The notes: a model not told the origin generated them from the letters alone. DNA of 64,000 nucleotides from CBFHMJ01 sp965656875 (GCA_965656875.1 CBFHMJ010000004.1:1-64000), one strand, 5' to 3'; positions 1-8,458 are shown, counted from the first letter of the stretch. Numbers and translations: made by a program.

Positions 1-96
1 CGTGCGGGCTGGGAGGTCTTGTGGGAAGGCTGGTATCTCCTTCAGGAATTGCTGTCTGGCTATCGTCTGGCAAAAGAGCTGGATGATGAGATGTGA
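1..96 (+). CDS. 3' end of an open frame abutting CRISPR array 1 (partial)
   Basis: Frame 1 is open from the window edge to a TGA at 94-96 and encodes 31 residues ending GYRLAKELDDEM. It stops three bases before the first, degenerate repeat of array 1. I do not recognise the peptide. A cas gene tail is possible from position alone, but the usual AT-rich leader is absent between it and the array, so chance openness or an unrelated gene is equally possible. Confidence 0.25.
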   Translation, partial: RAGWEVLWEGWYLLQELLSGYRLAKELDDEM

Positions 97-98
97 TC

Positions 99-551
99 AA
101 GAGACAGGCGGGTGCGGGGGTAAACCGGTAAAAGGTCTTTCTTTTCCTCAGGTGACATCGTCTTCCCCGCGGGTGCGGGGGTAAACCGGTAGAAAAAGCG
201 TGGAATGTGTTCCTTGATGGGTCTTCCCCGCGGGTGCGGGGGGAAACCGTTAGAAAACAAAATATCGCTGATGCGAAGGCGTCTTCCCCGCGGGTGCGGG
301 GGTAAACCCGCACAACTGTGTTTCGTTAAACAGAATTGGGTGTCTTCCCCGCGGGTGCGGGGGTAAACCGCACGCTGGCGCTGGCTTGAGGCTTGCGCAT
401 CAGTCTTCCCCGCGGGTGCGGGGGTAAACCGTGTTATAATTTCTAATACTTCCGTGATTGGGAGTCTTCCCCGCGGGTGCGGGGGTAAACCGTCCGCTCT
501 TCGTGACCGTCCTCGTGCGTCACGGTCTTCCCCGCGGGTGCGGGGTAAACC
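99..551 (+). CRISPR. CRISPR array 1, I-E-like 29-nt repeats
   Basis: Repeats start at 99 (5' half degenerate), 160, 221, 281, 342, 403, 464 and 525; seven are clear. The period is 61 nt (29-nt repeat, 32-nt spacer), except one 31-nt spacer before 281. The repeat begins GTCTTCCCCGCGGGTG and ends GGTAAACCG. CCCCGC pairs with GCGGGG around a GGGT loop. The last repeat has lost two bases and runs into the shared trailer sequence. By analogy with E. coli I-E repeats the orientation is plus, but the 98 bases upstream show no leader like those of arrays 2 and 3, so the left end may be a deletion or fusion point. No cas gene is visible next to it. Confidence 0.95.
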
Positions 552-640
552 TATTTTATTAACAAGGCTCGCTGTAACTACCGTCCCTGGTGGTATATTC
601 CTGTCGGCCATTCCTCAAGCCCGTTTGCTGGTGGGGTAAA
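552..640 (+). repeat. Truncated trailer/insert element after array 1
   Basis: This carries the GCTCGCTGTAACTACCGTCC start of the element that ends and interrupts arrays 2 and 3. It is shortened in the middle: the CTCCACCTCC and GTTGCAGTGCAAC portions are missing. It closes with a repeat-like tail, GCTGGTGGGGTAAACCG. It shows that the same trailer follows all three arrays although the array 1 repeat differs. Confidence 0.7.
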
Positions 641-1319
641 CCGGATTTGCTATGTCGCCGAGCTTGCCGCAAAAACAATTCTCGCCCTGATGGTCCTCCG
701 TCAGGGCGTTGTACTATTCACACCTCCCGGTGTGCTTGAGGAAATGAGCACAGTGCCTGGATGAAAAGTAAATTAACATTGAATTCAATGGTAAATTCTC
801 CACGCCCTGACGGGGGACCATCAGGGCGAGGGGGAATATTTATCAGAGGCTCGTTGTACTATTCACACCTCCCGGTGTGCTTTAGGAAATAGGCGCAATG
901 CCTGAATGCAAAGTCATTTAACGTTGGGTTCAATGGTAAATTCTCCACGCCCTGACGGGGGACCATCAGGGCGAGGGGGAATATTTATCAGAGGCTCGCT
1001 GTACTATTCACACCTCCCGGTGTGCTTTAGGAAATGAGCGCAATGCCTGAATGCAAAGTAACTTGAAATTGGATTCAAGGGTGAATTATCCACGCCCTGA
1101 CGGGGGACCATCAGGGCGAGGGGGAATATTTATCAGAGGCTAGCTGTACTATTCACACCTCCCGGTGTGCTTTAGGAAATGGATGCAATGCTGGATGCAA
1201 AGTGAATAAACGCTGGATTCAATGGTAAATTCTCCACGCCCTGACGGAGGACCATCAGGGCGAGGGGGAATATTTATCAGAGGCTCGTTGTACTATTTAC
1301 ACCTCTCCGGTGTGTTTTT
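641..1319. repeat. Four tandem 145-bp palindromic repeats
   Basis: Units begin GTACTATTCACACC at 711, 856, 1001 and 1146, with a partial fifth at 1290 (spacing 145, 145, 145, 144). Each has a small hairpin (CACACC/GGTGTG) and a larger one in which CGCCCTGA pairs with TCAGGGCG. The lead-in from about 641 (CTATGTCGCCGAGCTTGCC, then CTCGCCCTGATGG) also follows the inserts near 14270 and 14600. Single copies lie near 14304, 14632, 21548 and 21716. I see no coding potential. Confidence 0.85.
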
Positions 1320-1324
1320 CAGGT

Positions 1325-2002
1325 TTACTTACCTTTCTGTTTATTCACCCATTCGGCATTGTTCCAGCGGTGGTCGTCGTTGAAGTGGGCTTCGCTGTGG
1401 AATTCTTCTGAGTGATCGCACCAGTAAGAGTCTGACCAGGCGTTGAACATATTGTTATGTTCGCAGGCAGCTTTAATGCTGGCGCTGTACATCTCGGTGG
1501 AAATTAAGTACAGAACCACAGCGTGTCTGTCTAACCAGTCTATCGATTTGCCAAATGTTGTGGATGAGTTGGCCATTGTGGTAACGGCGGTCACTTGCTC
1601 GGGGGTAAATGTTGTGTCGGGTTTGTTAGCCAATGCTTTCAGCTCTCGTCCAATTTTGCCCTGGTTAAAATGTGCATTGACTTCTGAACGGCCAATCTGT
1701 GATGGAGTCATTAATGTGCCGAGATCGTTGCGTTCAGGATTGTCACGCCAGTACATCAGGTCCAGGCAATGCGTCAGTTCGTGACCTATGACCATTGCCA
1801 TGTTGGGAATAGCGGTTATTTCCTGCATTACCTGAATTGATGTAACCGCTGTTGTGATGCCCGAACTGTTTAGCCCGGCGATTTCAGTAATGGCGATCTC
1901 TTCATGGCCGGTTGCTTCGATGATCGCTCGTCCGGTTGCGGTTAATTCGAGCATAGCAATTGCCTCACGGCACTTGGCACTTTGTGGGTTTAACATAAGC
2001 AT
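1325..2002 (-). CDS. Putative zinc metallopeptidase, M91/NleD-like effector type
   Basis: The 225-residue protein has a zinc-binding HELTH motif (H74-E75-x-x-H78) and a downstream S-E-V-N-A-H segment where E107 could be the third ligand. This is the layout of the compact M91 family that includes type III effector NleD. No signal peptide is visible, so if exported it would use a dedicated system; none is in the window. Starts at 2002 or 1996 are both possible; AGAGAG is better spaced for 1996. The neighbouring 2198 gene also looks effector-like. Family assignment rests on the motif and length only; a cytoplasmic protease is an alternative. Confidence 0.55.
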   Translation of the reverse strand: MLMLNPQSAKCREAIAMLELTATGRAIIEATGHEEIAITEIAGLNSSGITTAVTSIQVMQEITAIPNMAMVIGHELTHCLDLMYWRDNPERNDLGTLMTPSQIGRSEVNAHFNQGKIGRELKALANKPDTTFTPEQVTAVTTMANSSTTFGKSIDWLDRHAVVLYLISTEMYSASIKAACEHNNMFNAWSDSYWCDHSEEFHSEAHFNDDHRWNNAEWVNKQKGK

Positions 2003-2197
2003 TCTCTCTGAGCTAAAGAGTTCTACTTTGCCTGGTTTGGTTCATGGTTAATCGGACTTACCACGCAAGTTCTAGTAGAAAATACCTATTTAAATCAATA
2101 AATAATGACGATTTGCTGCCACACAACCCCGAGTCTGACCCGTATAGAAACGCCAGAATTGTCCAGCGCTAATCGCTAAATAATTCTGGAGTCAGTT

Positions 2198-2911
2198 ATG
2201 CAATCATCATCGAGCCCTCTCAGTCCGAGATCTCAAGGGCCTGCTGTCGTCAAACCTCAACAGCACTGGTCATCTATGTTGAAACCGAGTTTCAATACCG
2301 TAATGGGTTTTACTTTTCAGTTAATCAGAACCAACGAAGAATGGGCCATGTATAAAGCACTGTTAGCCAGTTGGTCTGAAGTTGCGTTGAATCGGCTAAA
2401 TGAGCAGGAACGCAAGAAATTTCTGGAAGAAAGAGGAAAAATAGGCGAAAAAGGAACCGTGTGTACGCCACAAAGTTGGGATTTTGTTCGCGAACAAGCC
2501 TGTGTTTGTTTGGATCTACTGGATAATGCGAAAGAAACTACCCTTGAAGACCATTCAGAGGCGCATTATCAGATTTGCTCGCCAGAAAATGAAACGGTCG
2601 GTGTTATCACGCTGAGCCTCGGCTGTGACTATTTGATCGACAACGCGGCAAATGTTGCATTTACTATTACTGGCCTGGTTAAATCGCCAGTTGTTCATTT
2701 GTCACTAAAAGCTTCAATTATCGAGTTTTTGGATGGGATCATTGGACCTGCTGGCCCAAAAGTAACGGAGAAATCACACATTGCCGTATCGTCTGCCCGT
2801 GGTGCTTTTGGTGTCTATCAAGGCTACGATTTTAAATCCCTGGGTCAGGATGCAAATCACTTTAACCTGAATCCCTGCGGCTGCACACTGATGACGCGAC
2901 CGCGCAAATAG
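2198..2911 (+). CDS. Putative GNAT-fold acetyltransferase-like protein
   Basis: This is a 237-residue soluble protein starting at ATG with GGAG 9 nt upstream. The C-terminal third reads as a GNAT ending: a strand with VGVITLSLGCDY, a helix, then SSARGAFGVYQGYDFKSLG, which resembles the GA-x-x-VY-x-x-x-GF signature at the acetyl-CoA end of the fold. The N-terminal 35 residues are Ser/Pro/Gln-rich and look disordered, as in many translocated effectors. It is divergent from the M91-like gene across a 195-bp gap. Acetyltransferase is the best guess; the clear glycine-rich CoA loop is not obvious. Confidence 0.4.
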   Translation: MQSSSSPLSPRSQGPAVVKPQQHWSSMLKPSFNTVMGFTFQLIRTNEEWAMYKALLASWSEVALNRLNEQERKKFLEERGKIGEKGTVCTPQSWDFVREQACVCLDLLDNAKETTLEDHSEAHYQICSPENETVGVITLSLGCDYLIDNAANVAFTITGLVKSPVVHLSLKASIIEFLDGIIGPAGPKVTEKSHIAVSSARGAFGVYQGYDFKSLGQDANHFNLNPCGCTLMTRPRK

Positions 2912-3059
2912 ACCTGCCGCCATTAAAAGGCTACTCAAGCAGGAATCGATCAAAACATCCACTTAATATACGGCGGGCCATGCGTTCGTCGTCGCCGTCA
3001 CATCACCCAATAACATGTCTCTGTTCAAATCGGTGACCTGCTATTTCAAACACACCCCT

Positions 3060-4055
3060 TCAACGATTTCCCATCTCATTACTCACATCATTCAAACCGG
3101 CAACGCCGCCCGTTCGCCATTGTGCCGGGGTTTGGCCGGTGGCGGTTTTGAATAACCGGGTGAAGAATCCATCGTTTTCGTAGCCGACATCCAGCGCGAT
3201 GTCTTTCACCGTTTTATCGCTGGACAGCAGCAGTTTTTTGGCGCGATCCAGCCGAACGGCCTGGATATATTTGTTGACCGGTAATCCGGTTGCCAGGGTG
3301 AAACGGCGTTTCAGGTTACGTTCGCTAAAGCCGAATAATGATGCCAGCTCCGCTATTGTTATCGGGCGAGAACTGTGGTGTTCGATCCAGTCCTGCACTG
3401 AAAAAATCGCGTTGTCGTCGTGTTCCCGGCAGTCTGGCAGGATAGGGGGCAGGCGTCTCGGTTCATCGACCAGTAAACTGGCGGCGCATTGTTGCGAGAA
3501 TCTGTCGCCTTTGTCCCGGGCGACCAGCGCCAGCAACACATCAATGGACGCTTCGAAGGTGCTGGTGCTGTAAATATTACGGGATTTTATCCAGGGCTGA
3601 TCGGCGCTGAAAATGTAATCAGGGAAACGTTGTCGCAGCGGTTTGGTAAACGCCCAGTGTGTCGCGCAGCGGCTGCCGGGGGCCAGTGCGCCAGAGGCGG
3701 CGAGGAAAAATGCGCCGGTGCTGAGGGTTAAAACCACGGTGGACGAATGCCAGTACGGTGTTAGCCAGTCCAGTAATGGCGCTGTGTCGGCGGGCATTTG
3801 ATTTAAGCGCCAGCCTTCAATGGGCGGGACAATTATCAGGTCAAACGGGCCGTGAGCTAACGGGCCGTCTGGCACGATGATCGCGTTGCTGGCAGAGGTT
3901 ACTGGCTGACCGTCTACGCTCATCAGAGTGGTGTTATAACTTCGTGGACTGTTCTGGTGTTTTTCCAGTAGCTCAACAATACGAAAAAAGTCATTGACCA
4001 AGTGAATGCTCATCGCCCAGCAGCCTTCATAGGCCAGAATCGCAACGTTTTTCAT
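3060..4055 (-). CDS. GlxA-type AraC-family transcriptional regulator
   Basis: 331 residues. The N-terminal ~190 residues form a DJ-1/PfpI-like domain (MKNVAILAYEG start, DLIIVPP strand, LSTGAFFLAASG nucleophile-elbow region with threonine/glycine where PfpI enzymes have cysteine, so probably a ligand-sensing, non-catalytic domain). Residues ~215-315 hold two AraC helix-turn-helix units (ITIAELASLFGFSERNLKRRF and VKDIALDVGYENDGFFTRLF). This is the domain order of GlxA/FtrA regulators. It is divergent from the hydrolase at 4280, a likely target together with its own promoter. No ligand can be inferred. Confidence 0.9.
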   Translation of the reverse strand: MKNVAILAYEGCWAMSIHLVNDFFRIVELLEKHQNSPRSYNTTLMSVDGQPVTSASNAIIVPDGPLAHGPFDLIIVPPIEGWRLNQMPADTAPLLDWLTPYWHSSTVVLTLSTGAFFLAASGALAPGSRCATHWAFTKPLRQRFPDYIFSADQPWIKSRNIYSTSTFEASIDVLLALVARDKGDRFSQQCAASLLVDEPRRLPPILPDCREHDDNAIFSVQDWIEHHSSRPITIAELASLFGFSERNLKRRFTLATGLPVNKYIQAVRLDRAKKLLLSSDKTVKDIALDVGYENDGFFTRLFKTATGQTPAQWRTGGVAGLNDVSNEMGNR

Positions 4056-4279
4056 GATGGTTTTTCCATGATGTTTGTTTATGGTGTTTATCTTGTTGGC
4101 CTATGTTAAGGATAAAATATGGCCCAATCGGATGGTTTCTATTTCCTGTTCGGACATTCTAATCAACATCACCAATAAATAGAATAATGCGCAATAAAGC
4201 CCGGGTGTAACAAGAACCGTTATAGTAATACAGGCACCAATGATGGGTTCTAATGGCCCGATTGCACAGGAAGTATCAC

Positions 4280-5050
4280 ATGAAAATAACTGAGCGGATG
4301 ATCGCCACTGAGCGCGGCGAACTCTTTGTAAAATGCTGGAAACCAGACAGCGTGCGTGAGGAAACGCCCTTGTTGCTGATCCATGATTCGTTGGGGTCGG
4401 TTGAACAATGGCGAAGCTTTCCTGAAGAACTGGCCCGGCGTATTGCACGGCCGGTGATCGCATATGACCGGGCGGGCTTTGGCCGTTCTTATGCCAGGCA
4501 AGCGTTGCCGGACAACGACTTTATTATTCGCGAAGCCAGCGACTACTGGCCGTTGATCAAAGCTCAATTGTCGATTCAGTCGTTCAGGGTGCTGGGGCAT
4601 AGTGTCGGCGGTGCGATGGCGTTGCATCTGGCGGCAACGGACCCGGATTGTGTCGGTGTGGTGTCGATGGCCGCGCCTGCTTATGTGGAAGACCGCACGT
4701 TGCAGGGAATTACCGACGCTCAGCGCGGGTTTGCAACACCAGCGCAATTTGAAAAATTAGCTCGATGGCATGGCGACAAAGCGCAATGGACGCTCGATGC
4801 CTGGACAAAGGTCTGGCATCGGCCTTCGTTCAGAGACTGGCGGCTAACTTCACTGCCTCAGGTGACTTGTCCGGCGTTGATTATTCATGGCTGCAAAGAT
4901 GAATTCGGATCGGTCGCTATCCCACGCTGGATCGCCGAGCAAGTCAGCGGCGAGGTGCATTTGCAGTTAATCGACGACTGCGGCCATATGCCACAAGTTA
5001 CCCATAAAGCATTCTTGTTAAACCTGCTGGAAACCTTTATCGCCCGTTAA
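4280..5050 (+). CDS. Alpha/beta-hydrolase fold esterase or lipase-like enzyme
   Basis: 256 residues from the ATG at 4280, chosen over an upstream ATG at 4253 because AGGAAG lies 7 nt before it. It shows the hydrolase fold: an LLIHDSLGS oxyanion strand, a GHSVGG nucleophile elbow (serine), an acid in HGCKDEFG and the histidine in DDCGHMPQ. No signal peptide, so cytoplasmic. The substrate is unknown. It lies opposite a GlxA-type regulator, 224 bp apart, which suggests regulator-target pairing. Confidence 0.85.
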   Translation: MKITERMIATERGELFVKCWKPDSVREETPLLLIHDSLGSVEQWRSFPEELARRIARPVIAYDRAGFGRSYARQALPDNDFIIREASDYWPLIKAQLSIQSFRVLGHSVGGAMALHLAATDPDCVGVVSMAAPAYVEDRTLQGITDAQRGFATPAQFEKLARWHGDKAQWTLDAWTKVWHRPSFRDWRLTSLPQVTCPALIIHGCKDEFGSVAIPRWIAEQVSGEVHLQLIDDCGHMPQVTHKAFLLNLLETFIAR

Positions 5051-5553
5051 TCACATCGCCCCGGTTTGGCCTGCGGTTGTCACCCAGGCGACAGGTTATC
5101 GGGGCGGGGTATTTGTTTGGTTGAATTTTTCACTGCCTTCATTTATTTCCCTCCTTATATTTTTCTCCTGACCCAATAAACCCATCAAATCCCAATACTC
5201 ATCCCAAATCTTCAATATTTTTTATCATTTTTTACAGACCTTAATTAGAACCAGCGATAAAAGTGATGATGTCAGGTTAGCGCGGGACAGTTAGCTTGAT
5301 AATTCTCAATTGTGTCAGTCACTTTGTCGTCATTAAATATTTATAAATCTGTATTTACAGTGGTGCTAATATCGCTAAAATGTTCACGTTTTAGAACCGG
5401 TGTCGTTATTTTGGGTCGATTTTTCATTGCTGTTTTAGGAAAATTACGATATTTTCCCATTCCGTTAACAACAGTGCGATTCAGTTGTTAATAATTTTGA
5501 TTGAGGTTTTTAACCTCCATTTTTAGCAATTATTAATTTAATGACGGAATGTT
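5051..5553. other. Long intergenic region with two inverted repeats before cluster A
   Basis: I see no gene. An 8-bp inverted repeat, TTAACAAC (5465-5472) and GTTGTTAA (5484-5491) with an 11-bp gap, lies about 65 bp before the first cluster A gene. A short hairpin GAGGTT-TTT-AACCTC (5503-5517) follows. The first could be an operator for one of the cluster's HTH proteins, the second a leader hairpin or weak terminator. Both functions are inferred. Confidence 0.4.
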
Positions 5554-5934
5554 ATGCAGAATTCGAAGGCGATCATTCATCAGACTGACTTACAGGCGTT
5601 GCAGCGTTGCGATTTGGTGGCGGCGTTGCAACAGGCGCGAGGTGGCAGCCAGCAGGCGTGGAACGGGCTGGGGCTTTTGTTAATTAAGGCGGCGGTGCGG
5701 CGGTTGTGTGGCAACGTGGCTGATTTTACCGATATGGCGTTTTATCTGGCGCAGGCGACGGACCGGTTAACCTGGTGCGCGAACGCCGGACAGTTGGGCA
5801 AGCATCCGGCGGAGTTTATTGCAGAGTTGTATCAATTTGCGGTGACGGCGATGGGGCAAACCGGGGGGCATCAGCATATTCCGGAACTGGATCAGGAAGT
5901 GATCAGTTTTTTAGTGATGCTGGAGCAGGGTTAA
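5554..5934 (+). CDS. Cluster A accessory protein, Cys-Trp family
   Basis: A 126-residue soluble protein I do not recognise. Its last ~100 residues align with the C-terminal part of the 48447 product: RCDLVAALQQA / RCDLIWLIGTL, then ATDRLTWCANAGQLG / ATGNLLWCLTANRLG, then FIAELYQ / FVAEIYR and LDQEVISFL / LDHQVINAL. The conserved W-C pair suggests a structural core. The predicted content is all helical. It opens cluster A, while its paralogue sits after the two HTH genes in cluster B. Function unknown; the link to the small peptide and membrane genes comes from conserved neighbourhood. Confidence 0.7.
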   Translation: MQNSKAIIHQTDLQALQRCDLVAALQQARGGSQQAWNGLGLLLIKAAVRRLCGNVADFTDMAFYLAQATDRLTWCANAGQLGKHPAEFIAELYQFAVTAMGQTGGHQHIPELDQEVISFLVMLEQG

Positions 5935-6012
5935 CCGGGCTCAGAATATCTGGTTGGTGATTTACCTTTTATATATACTTCGGTGTTTCTGTTTTAACGA
6001 TGAGGCATCGAC

Positions 6013-6231
6013 ATGAAAATTCAGGGTTATTCAGCGAATCAACCACTTAGCAGCACCGAGCAGGTGCAAAATAGCAATCAACAGGCAGGTAATACGGCTT
6101 CTACCAGGCAAGCAGCGACATTACAGGATGATGTGGTGTCATTAAGTGGAACACATCAGGAGAGTGATGTGGTTGTTTCTCCACTGGTTTTTGGTAATGG
6201 AAGTGGGAATATGCCTCCCGATCCTGAATAG
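6013..6231 (+). CDS. Small peptide of the MKIxS/DVVSLS family (cluster A)
   Basis: 72 residues with no hydrophobic signal. It starts MKIQGYSANQ, has a Gln/Asn/Ser-rich N-terminal half, a central QDDVVSLSG motif and a C-terminal FGNGSGNMPPDPE tail. Two genes in cluster B (49552, 51082) share the MKI start, the DVVSLS motif and a G(N/H)GxGx..P tail, so this is a real gene family despite its size. It lies 4 nt before a membrane protein gene. The leader-plus-tail architecture resembles a precursor or exported peptide, but no known modification enzyme is adjacent. Confidence 0.75.
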   Translation: MKIQGYSANQPLSSTEQVQNSNQQAGNTASTRQAATLQDDVVSLSGTHQESDVVVSPLVFGNGSGNMPPDPE

Positions 6232-6235
6232 AGAA

Positions 6236-6730
6236 ATGACAGATTATATTTTAATTGTTTTAAATGCATCGATGATTTCAACACTTGTCCTGACATTCAT
6301 GTATGCAATTGACAATAAGAGAAATTACAGTGTTTTAACGACAATAGTTTTAGCAGTACTGGCTGATTTACTGATTATGTATTTCAGCCCATTAACACGT
6401 CATATTGACGACTTACATATCAGAAATTTTGCATGGTTTATCGGTATAGCGTTTTTTAATGTAGTTACTGTTTACGCCATCGTTTTGATACACACCAGCA
6501 TTGGTTTAATGTTTACAACGTTCGCGAAGCTGGTGATCAGTGTTTATCTGGGATTAGCATTCGTTCAAATACTGACGTACTTTGACAAAATTCATTTTAA
6601 AACCCAGACACTTCCACCTATATACCAGGTTTTAATTCCTTCAGTTTCAATTGCTGGCTCTGTTGGCATCTCACTTTATCTCTTCTACCTATTATTTCGC
6701 ACAAAATTCAACAACAGGGTGGCGGGATAA
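6236..6730 (+). CDS. Multi-pass membrane protein, cluster A copy 1
   Basis: 164 residues; the start at ATG 6236, 4 nt after the peptide gene, is preferred over a longer frame that would overlap that gene. About five hydrophobic helices. It shares a diagnostic core with the 6732, 49845 and 51283 products: a D/P-rich loop then (N/S)FAWF(I/N)G.AF, then a helix beginning with a basic-His segment, then LGF(V/I)Q(I/L)(I/L)TY(F/L)D. I do not recognise the family. It is an inner-membrane protein with no signal for transport chemistry such as charged pores or nucleotide binding. Confidence 0.75.
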   Translation: MTDYILIVLNASMISTLVLTFMYAIDNKRNYSVLTTIVLAVLADLLIMYFSPLTRHIDDLHIRNFAWFIGIAFFNVVTVYAIVLIHTSIGLMFTTFAKLVISVYLGLAFVQILTYFDKIHFKTQTLPPIYQVLIPSVSIAGSVGISLYLFYLLFRTKFNNRVAG

Positions 6731-6731
6731 T

Positions 6732-7235
6732 ATGGCGCATTCAATTAATTTTTTGACACTGACTTCTCACTTTTTGGGTGTCGTGACTATCGTGATGGCC
6801 TTCTTTTATATGTCGTCGTCTAAGGTGAATTACAGCATTTTGCTGACGGCGGTTATCGGCATGTTAGGCGATTATCTGGTTACTGCATTTTCTCCGTTCA
6901 ACACTTATATCACAGACCCGCACTGGCGGAGTTTTGCCTGGTTTATTGGCCTGGCATTGTTCGATATGTTGATGATTTACGTGATTTTATTTGCTCATAC
7001 CCGGATTGGGTTGCTGATTTCAAACTATGCGCGACTGGTGATGGCTTGTTATGCGTTGCTGGGGTTTGTGCAAATCATTACGTATTTCGATCACGCGCAT
7101 TTAAAAACTGGCGTGGTGTTGTCCTTCTATAAAATTTTTATTCCCGCATTTTCTATTTCAATGACGCTGGGTCTTGCGGTGTATCTGGCCTGGTTACTCT
7201 ATCGTCCAAACCCGTTACAAAGGTACATGAGCTAA
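6732..7235 (+). CDS. Multi-pass membrane protein, cluster A copy 2
   Basis: 167 residues and a close relative of the preceding gene, evidently a tandem duplicate: HWRSFAWFIGLALFD matches HIRNFAWFIGIAFFN, and LGFVQIITYFDHAHLKTG matches LAFVQILTYFDKIHFKTQ. About five membrane helices. It starts at ATG 6732, one base after the upstream stop, and its TAA overlaps the next ATG, so the genes are translationally coupled. Two copies side by side could form a heteromeric membrane unit. Function unknown. Confidence 0.75.
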   Translation: MAHSINFLTLTSHFLGVVTIVMAFFYMSSSKVNYSILLTAVIGMLGDYLVTAFSPFNTYITDPHWRSFAWFIGLALFDMLMIYVILFAHTRIGLLISNYARLVMACYALLGFVQIITYFDHAHLKTGVVLSFYKIFIPAFSISMTLGLAVYLAWLLYRPNPLQRYMS

Positions 7236-7435
7236 TGGAGCATAAACTGTTACTACTCGCGCTGGCAGCATTTGCCGCATTAATGTTGCTAATTTTGGTG
7301 TGTGTCAATGTTCGCAAACGCGTTCGACAATATGATTTCTCGTCTGCGGACATTGGCCCGATAAAACGTGATCTTAAAGCCAAAATTATTCCGCTGTTTG
7401 GCACACCTGAAAATCAACCTAAAGGAGAAAAGTAA
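7235..7435 (+). CDS. Single-pass membrane protein, short YYP-family form
   Basis: 66 residues: one N-terminal membrane helix (about residues 4-24), a basic stretch NVRKRVRQ that would face the cytoplasm, and a short tail KIIPLFGTP. The tail matches the NVISLFGSYP and NVIELYGYYP segments of the longer cluster B proteins 50344 and 51785, so it looks like a shortened member that lost the ~55-residue C-terminal domain. Start overlaps the upstream stop by one base. Confidence 0.65.
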   Translation: MEHKLLLLALAAFAALMLLILVCVNVRKRVRQYDFSSADIGPIKRDLKAKIIPLFGTPENQPKGEK

Positions 7436-7436
7436 G

Positions 7437-7874
7437 ATGAATGAGGATATTTGCAAAATTATTCGCGATGCGCGTCATAACAAGGGGTTTTCGCAAGCGA
7501 TGGTGGCAAAGTTAGCAGGCACCTCACAACAGGTCGTGAATAATATTGAGAACAATATCAATGCGCGAAGTTTGTTCTTACCGGAAGTTTGCCGGGTGCT
7601 GGGCGTGAATTTGTTTAATCTGACGGATGTAAAACGGGCAGACAGCGGCGATGGTATCCGCTCGCTGAACCTCGATCTGGAAGAGCTGAATATCATCTCG
7701 GATTCTGTGATTAATACTCTGCTGAAACTGGCCACCACCGCACAGGATGCAGAAACCGATTTTAAACTGGACGAAGGCAACGCGATAGCGCTGGGCAATG
7801 TGTTGATCGCCCAGTTAGTGACTGATGTAAATGTTAATTTGGCGTCAATGCATTCTGGTAGAAAGGTTGATTAA
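7437..7874 (+). CDS. XRE-family HTH regulator, cluster A
   Basis: 145 residues from ATG 7437, with GGAG 10 nt upstream. The N-terminal Cro/C1-type HTH covers residues ~5-60 (IRDARHNKGFSQAMVAKLAG, then TSQQVVNNIE as recognition helix). The C-terminal half is acidic and helical, probably for dimerisation. The cluster B regulator at 47519 has the same GTSQQV recognition helix and similar length, so both may bind the same operator. It follows the membrane genes by one base and is probably autoregulatory. Confidence 0.8.
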   Translation: MNEDICKIIRDARHNKGFSQAMVAKLAGTSQQVVNNIENNINARSLFLPEVCRVLGVNLFNLTDVKRADSGDGIRSLNLDLEELNIISDSVINTLLKLATTAQDAETDFKLDEGNAIALGNVLIAQLVTDVNVNLASMHSGRKVD

Positions 7875-8041
7875 CGTTAAAAAACAGTAGCGTTATTCGC
7901 CCTGTTAATGGGACGCGCTTTCATTGGTTCTATTATCAAACCAATTGATTTTAAAGGAAAAATAAGGCTTGCTCTCTGTTTTCAATAACGGTAAGTTACC
8001 TGTTGTGAATACAAGTCAAAGTGTTAATTGCTAACCGATCT

Positions 8042-8057
8042 GTGCATCTATTTGCAC
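8042..8057. promoter_or_regulatory. Dyad before the second cluster A regulator
   Basis: GTGCA-TCTATT-TGCAC is a perfect 5-bp-arm dyad about 110 bp before the HTH gene start. It is a candidate operator; binding by either cluster HTH protein is inferred. Confidence 0.35.
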
Positions 8058-8170
8058 TTGCATCGTGAAAATAACGGGTAGGCTGGCGTTGACATTTAAT
8101 GATGTCTTCACGCGTGGAAGTTGATTCCACGGTTACACGCAATACTGCAATAATGATGGAGAGCAATGTT

Positions 8171-8458
8171 ATGCCGAGAAAAACAAACCCAACCAGCGGC
8201 TTCGCTAATTCAGTCCGTTCACTGGAAAACCGTCACTTAACGTTTTGGTTAAAAACGCAACGTGAACAGCGCGGGCTAACGATGCGCGAAGTAGGCAAAC
8301 GGCTGAATATTCCGCACAGTTACATCAGTAAGATTGAACACTGTGATCGACGACTGGATGTTGTGGAATACGTGCGCTACTGCCACGCGCTGGAGATTTG
8401 TCCAATCGAAGGCCTGGAATTTATGGGCCTGCCGGAACCGATAAATTCGGCGGCATAA
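8171..8458 (+). CDS. Second XRE-family HTH protein, cluster A
   Basis: 95 residues. The start at 8171 is chosen because GGAG lies 9 nt upstream; in-frame ATGs at 8099 and 8153 lack a good site. The HTH reads TFWLKTQREQRGLTMREVGKRL with recognition helix SYISKIEHCDRRL. It ends with ALEICPIEGLEFM, parallel to SLGIVPSEGLQWV in the cluster B protein 48082, so the two are paralogues. It has the size of a stand-alone DNA-binding domain. A strong terminator follows. Confidence 0.75.
   Translation: MPRKTNPTSGFANSVRSLENRHLTFWLKTQREQRGLTMREVGKRLNIPHSYISKIEHCDRRLDVVEYVRYCHALEICPIEGLEFMGLPEPINSAA

Noticed and set aside
1..98. A leader sequence for array 1
   Set aside because: It is not AT-rich and does not resemble the leaders of arrays 2 and 3; only an open frame reaches position 96.
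60..639. Long minus-strand frame over array 1
   Set aside because: It consists of translated repeats and spacers of array 1.
1443..1784. Plus-strand frame opposite the M91-like gene
   Set aside because: It is an antisense shadow of a gene with a clear HExxH motif.
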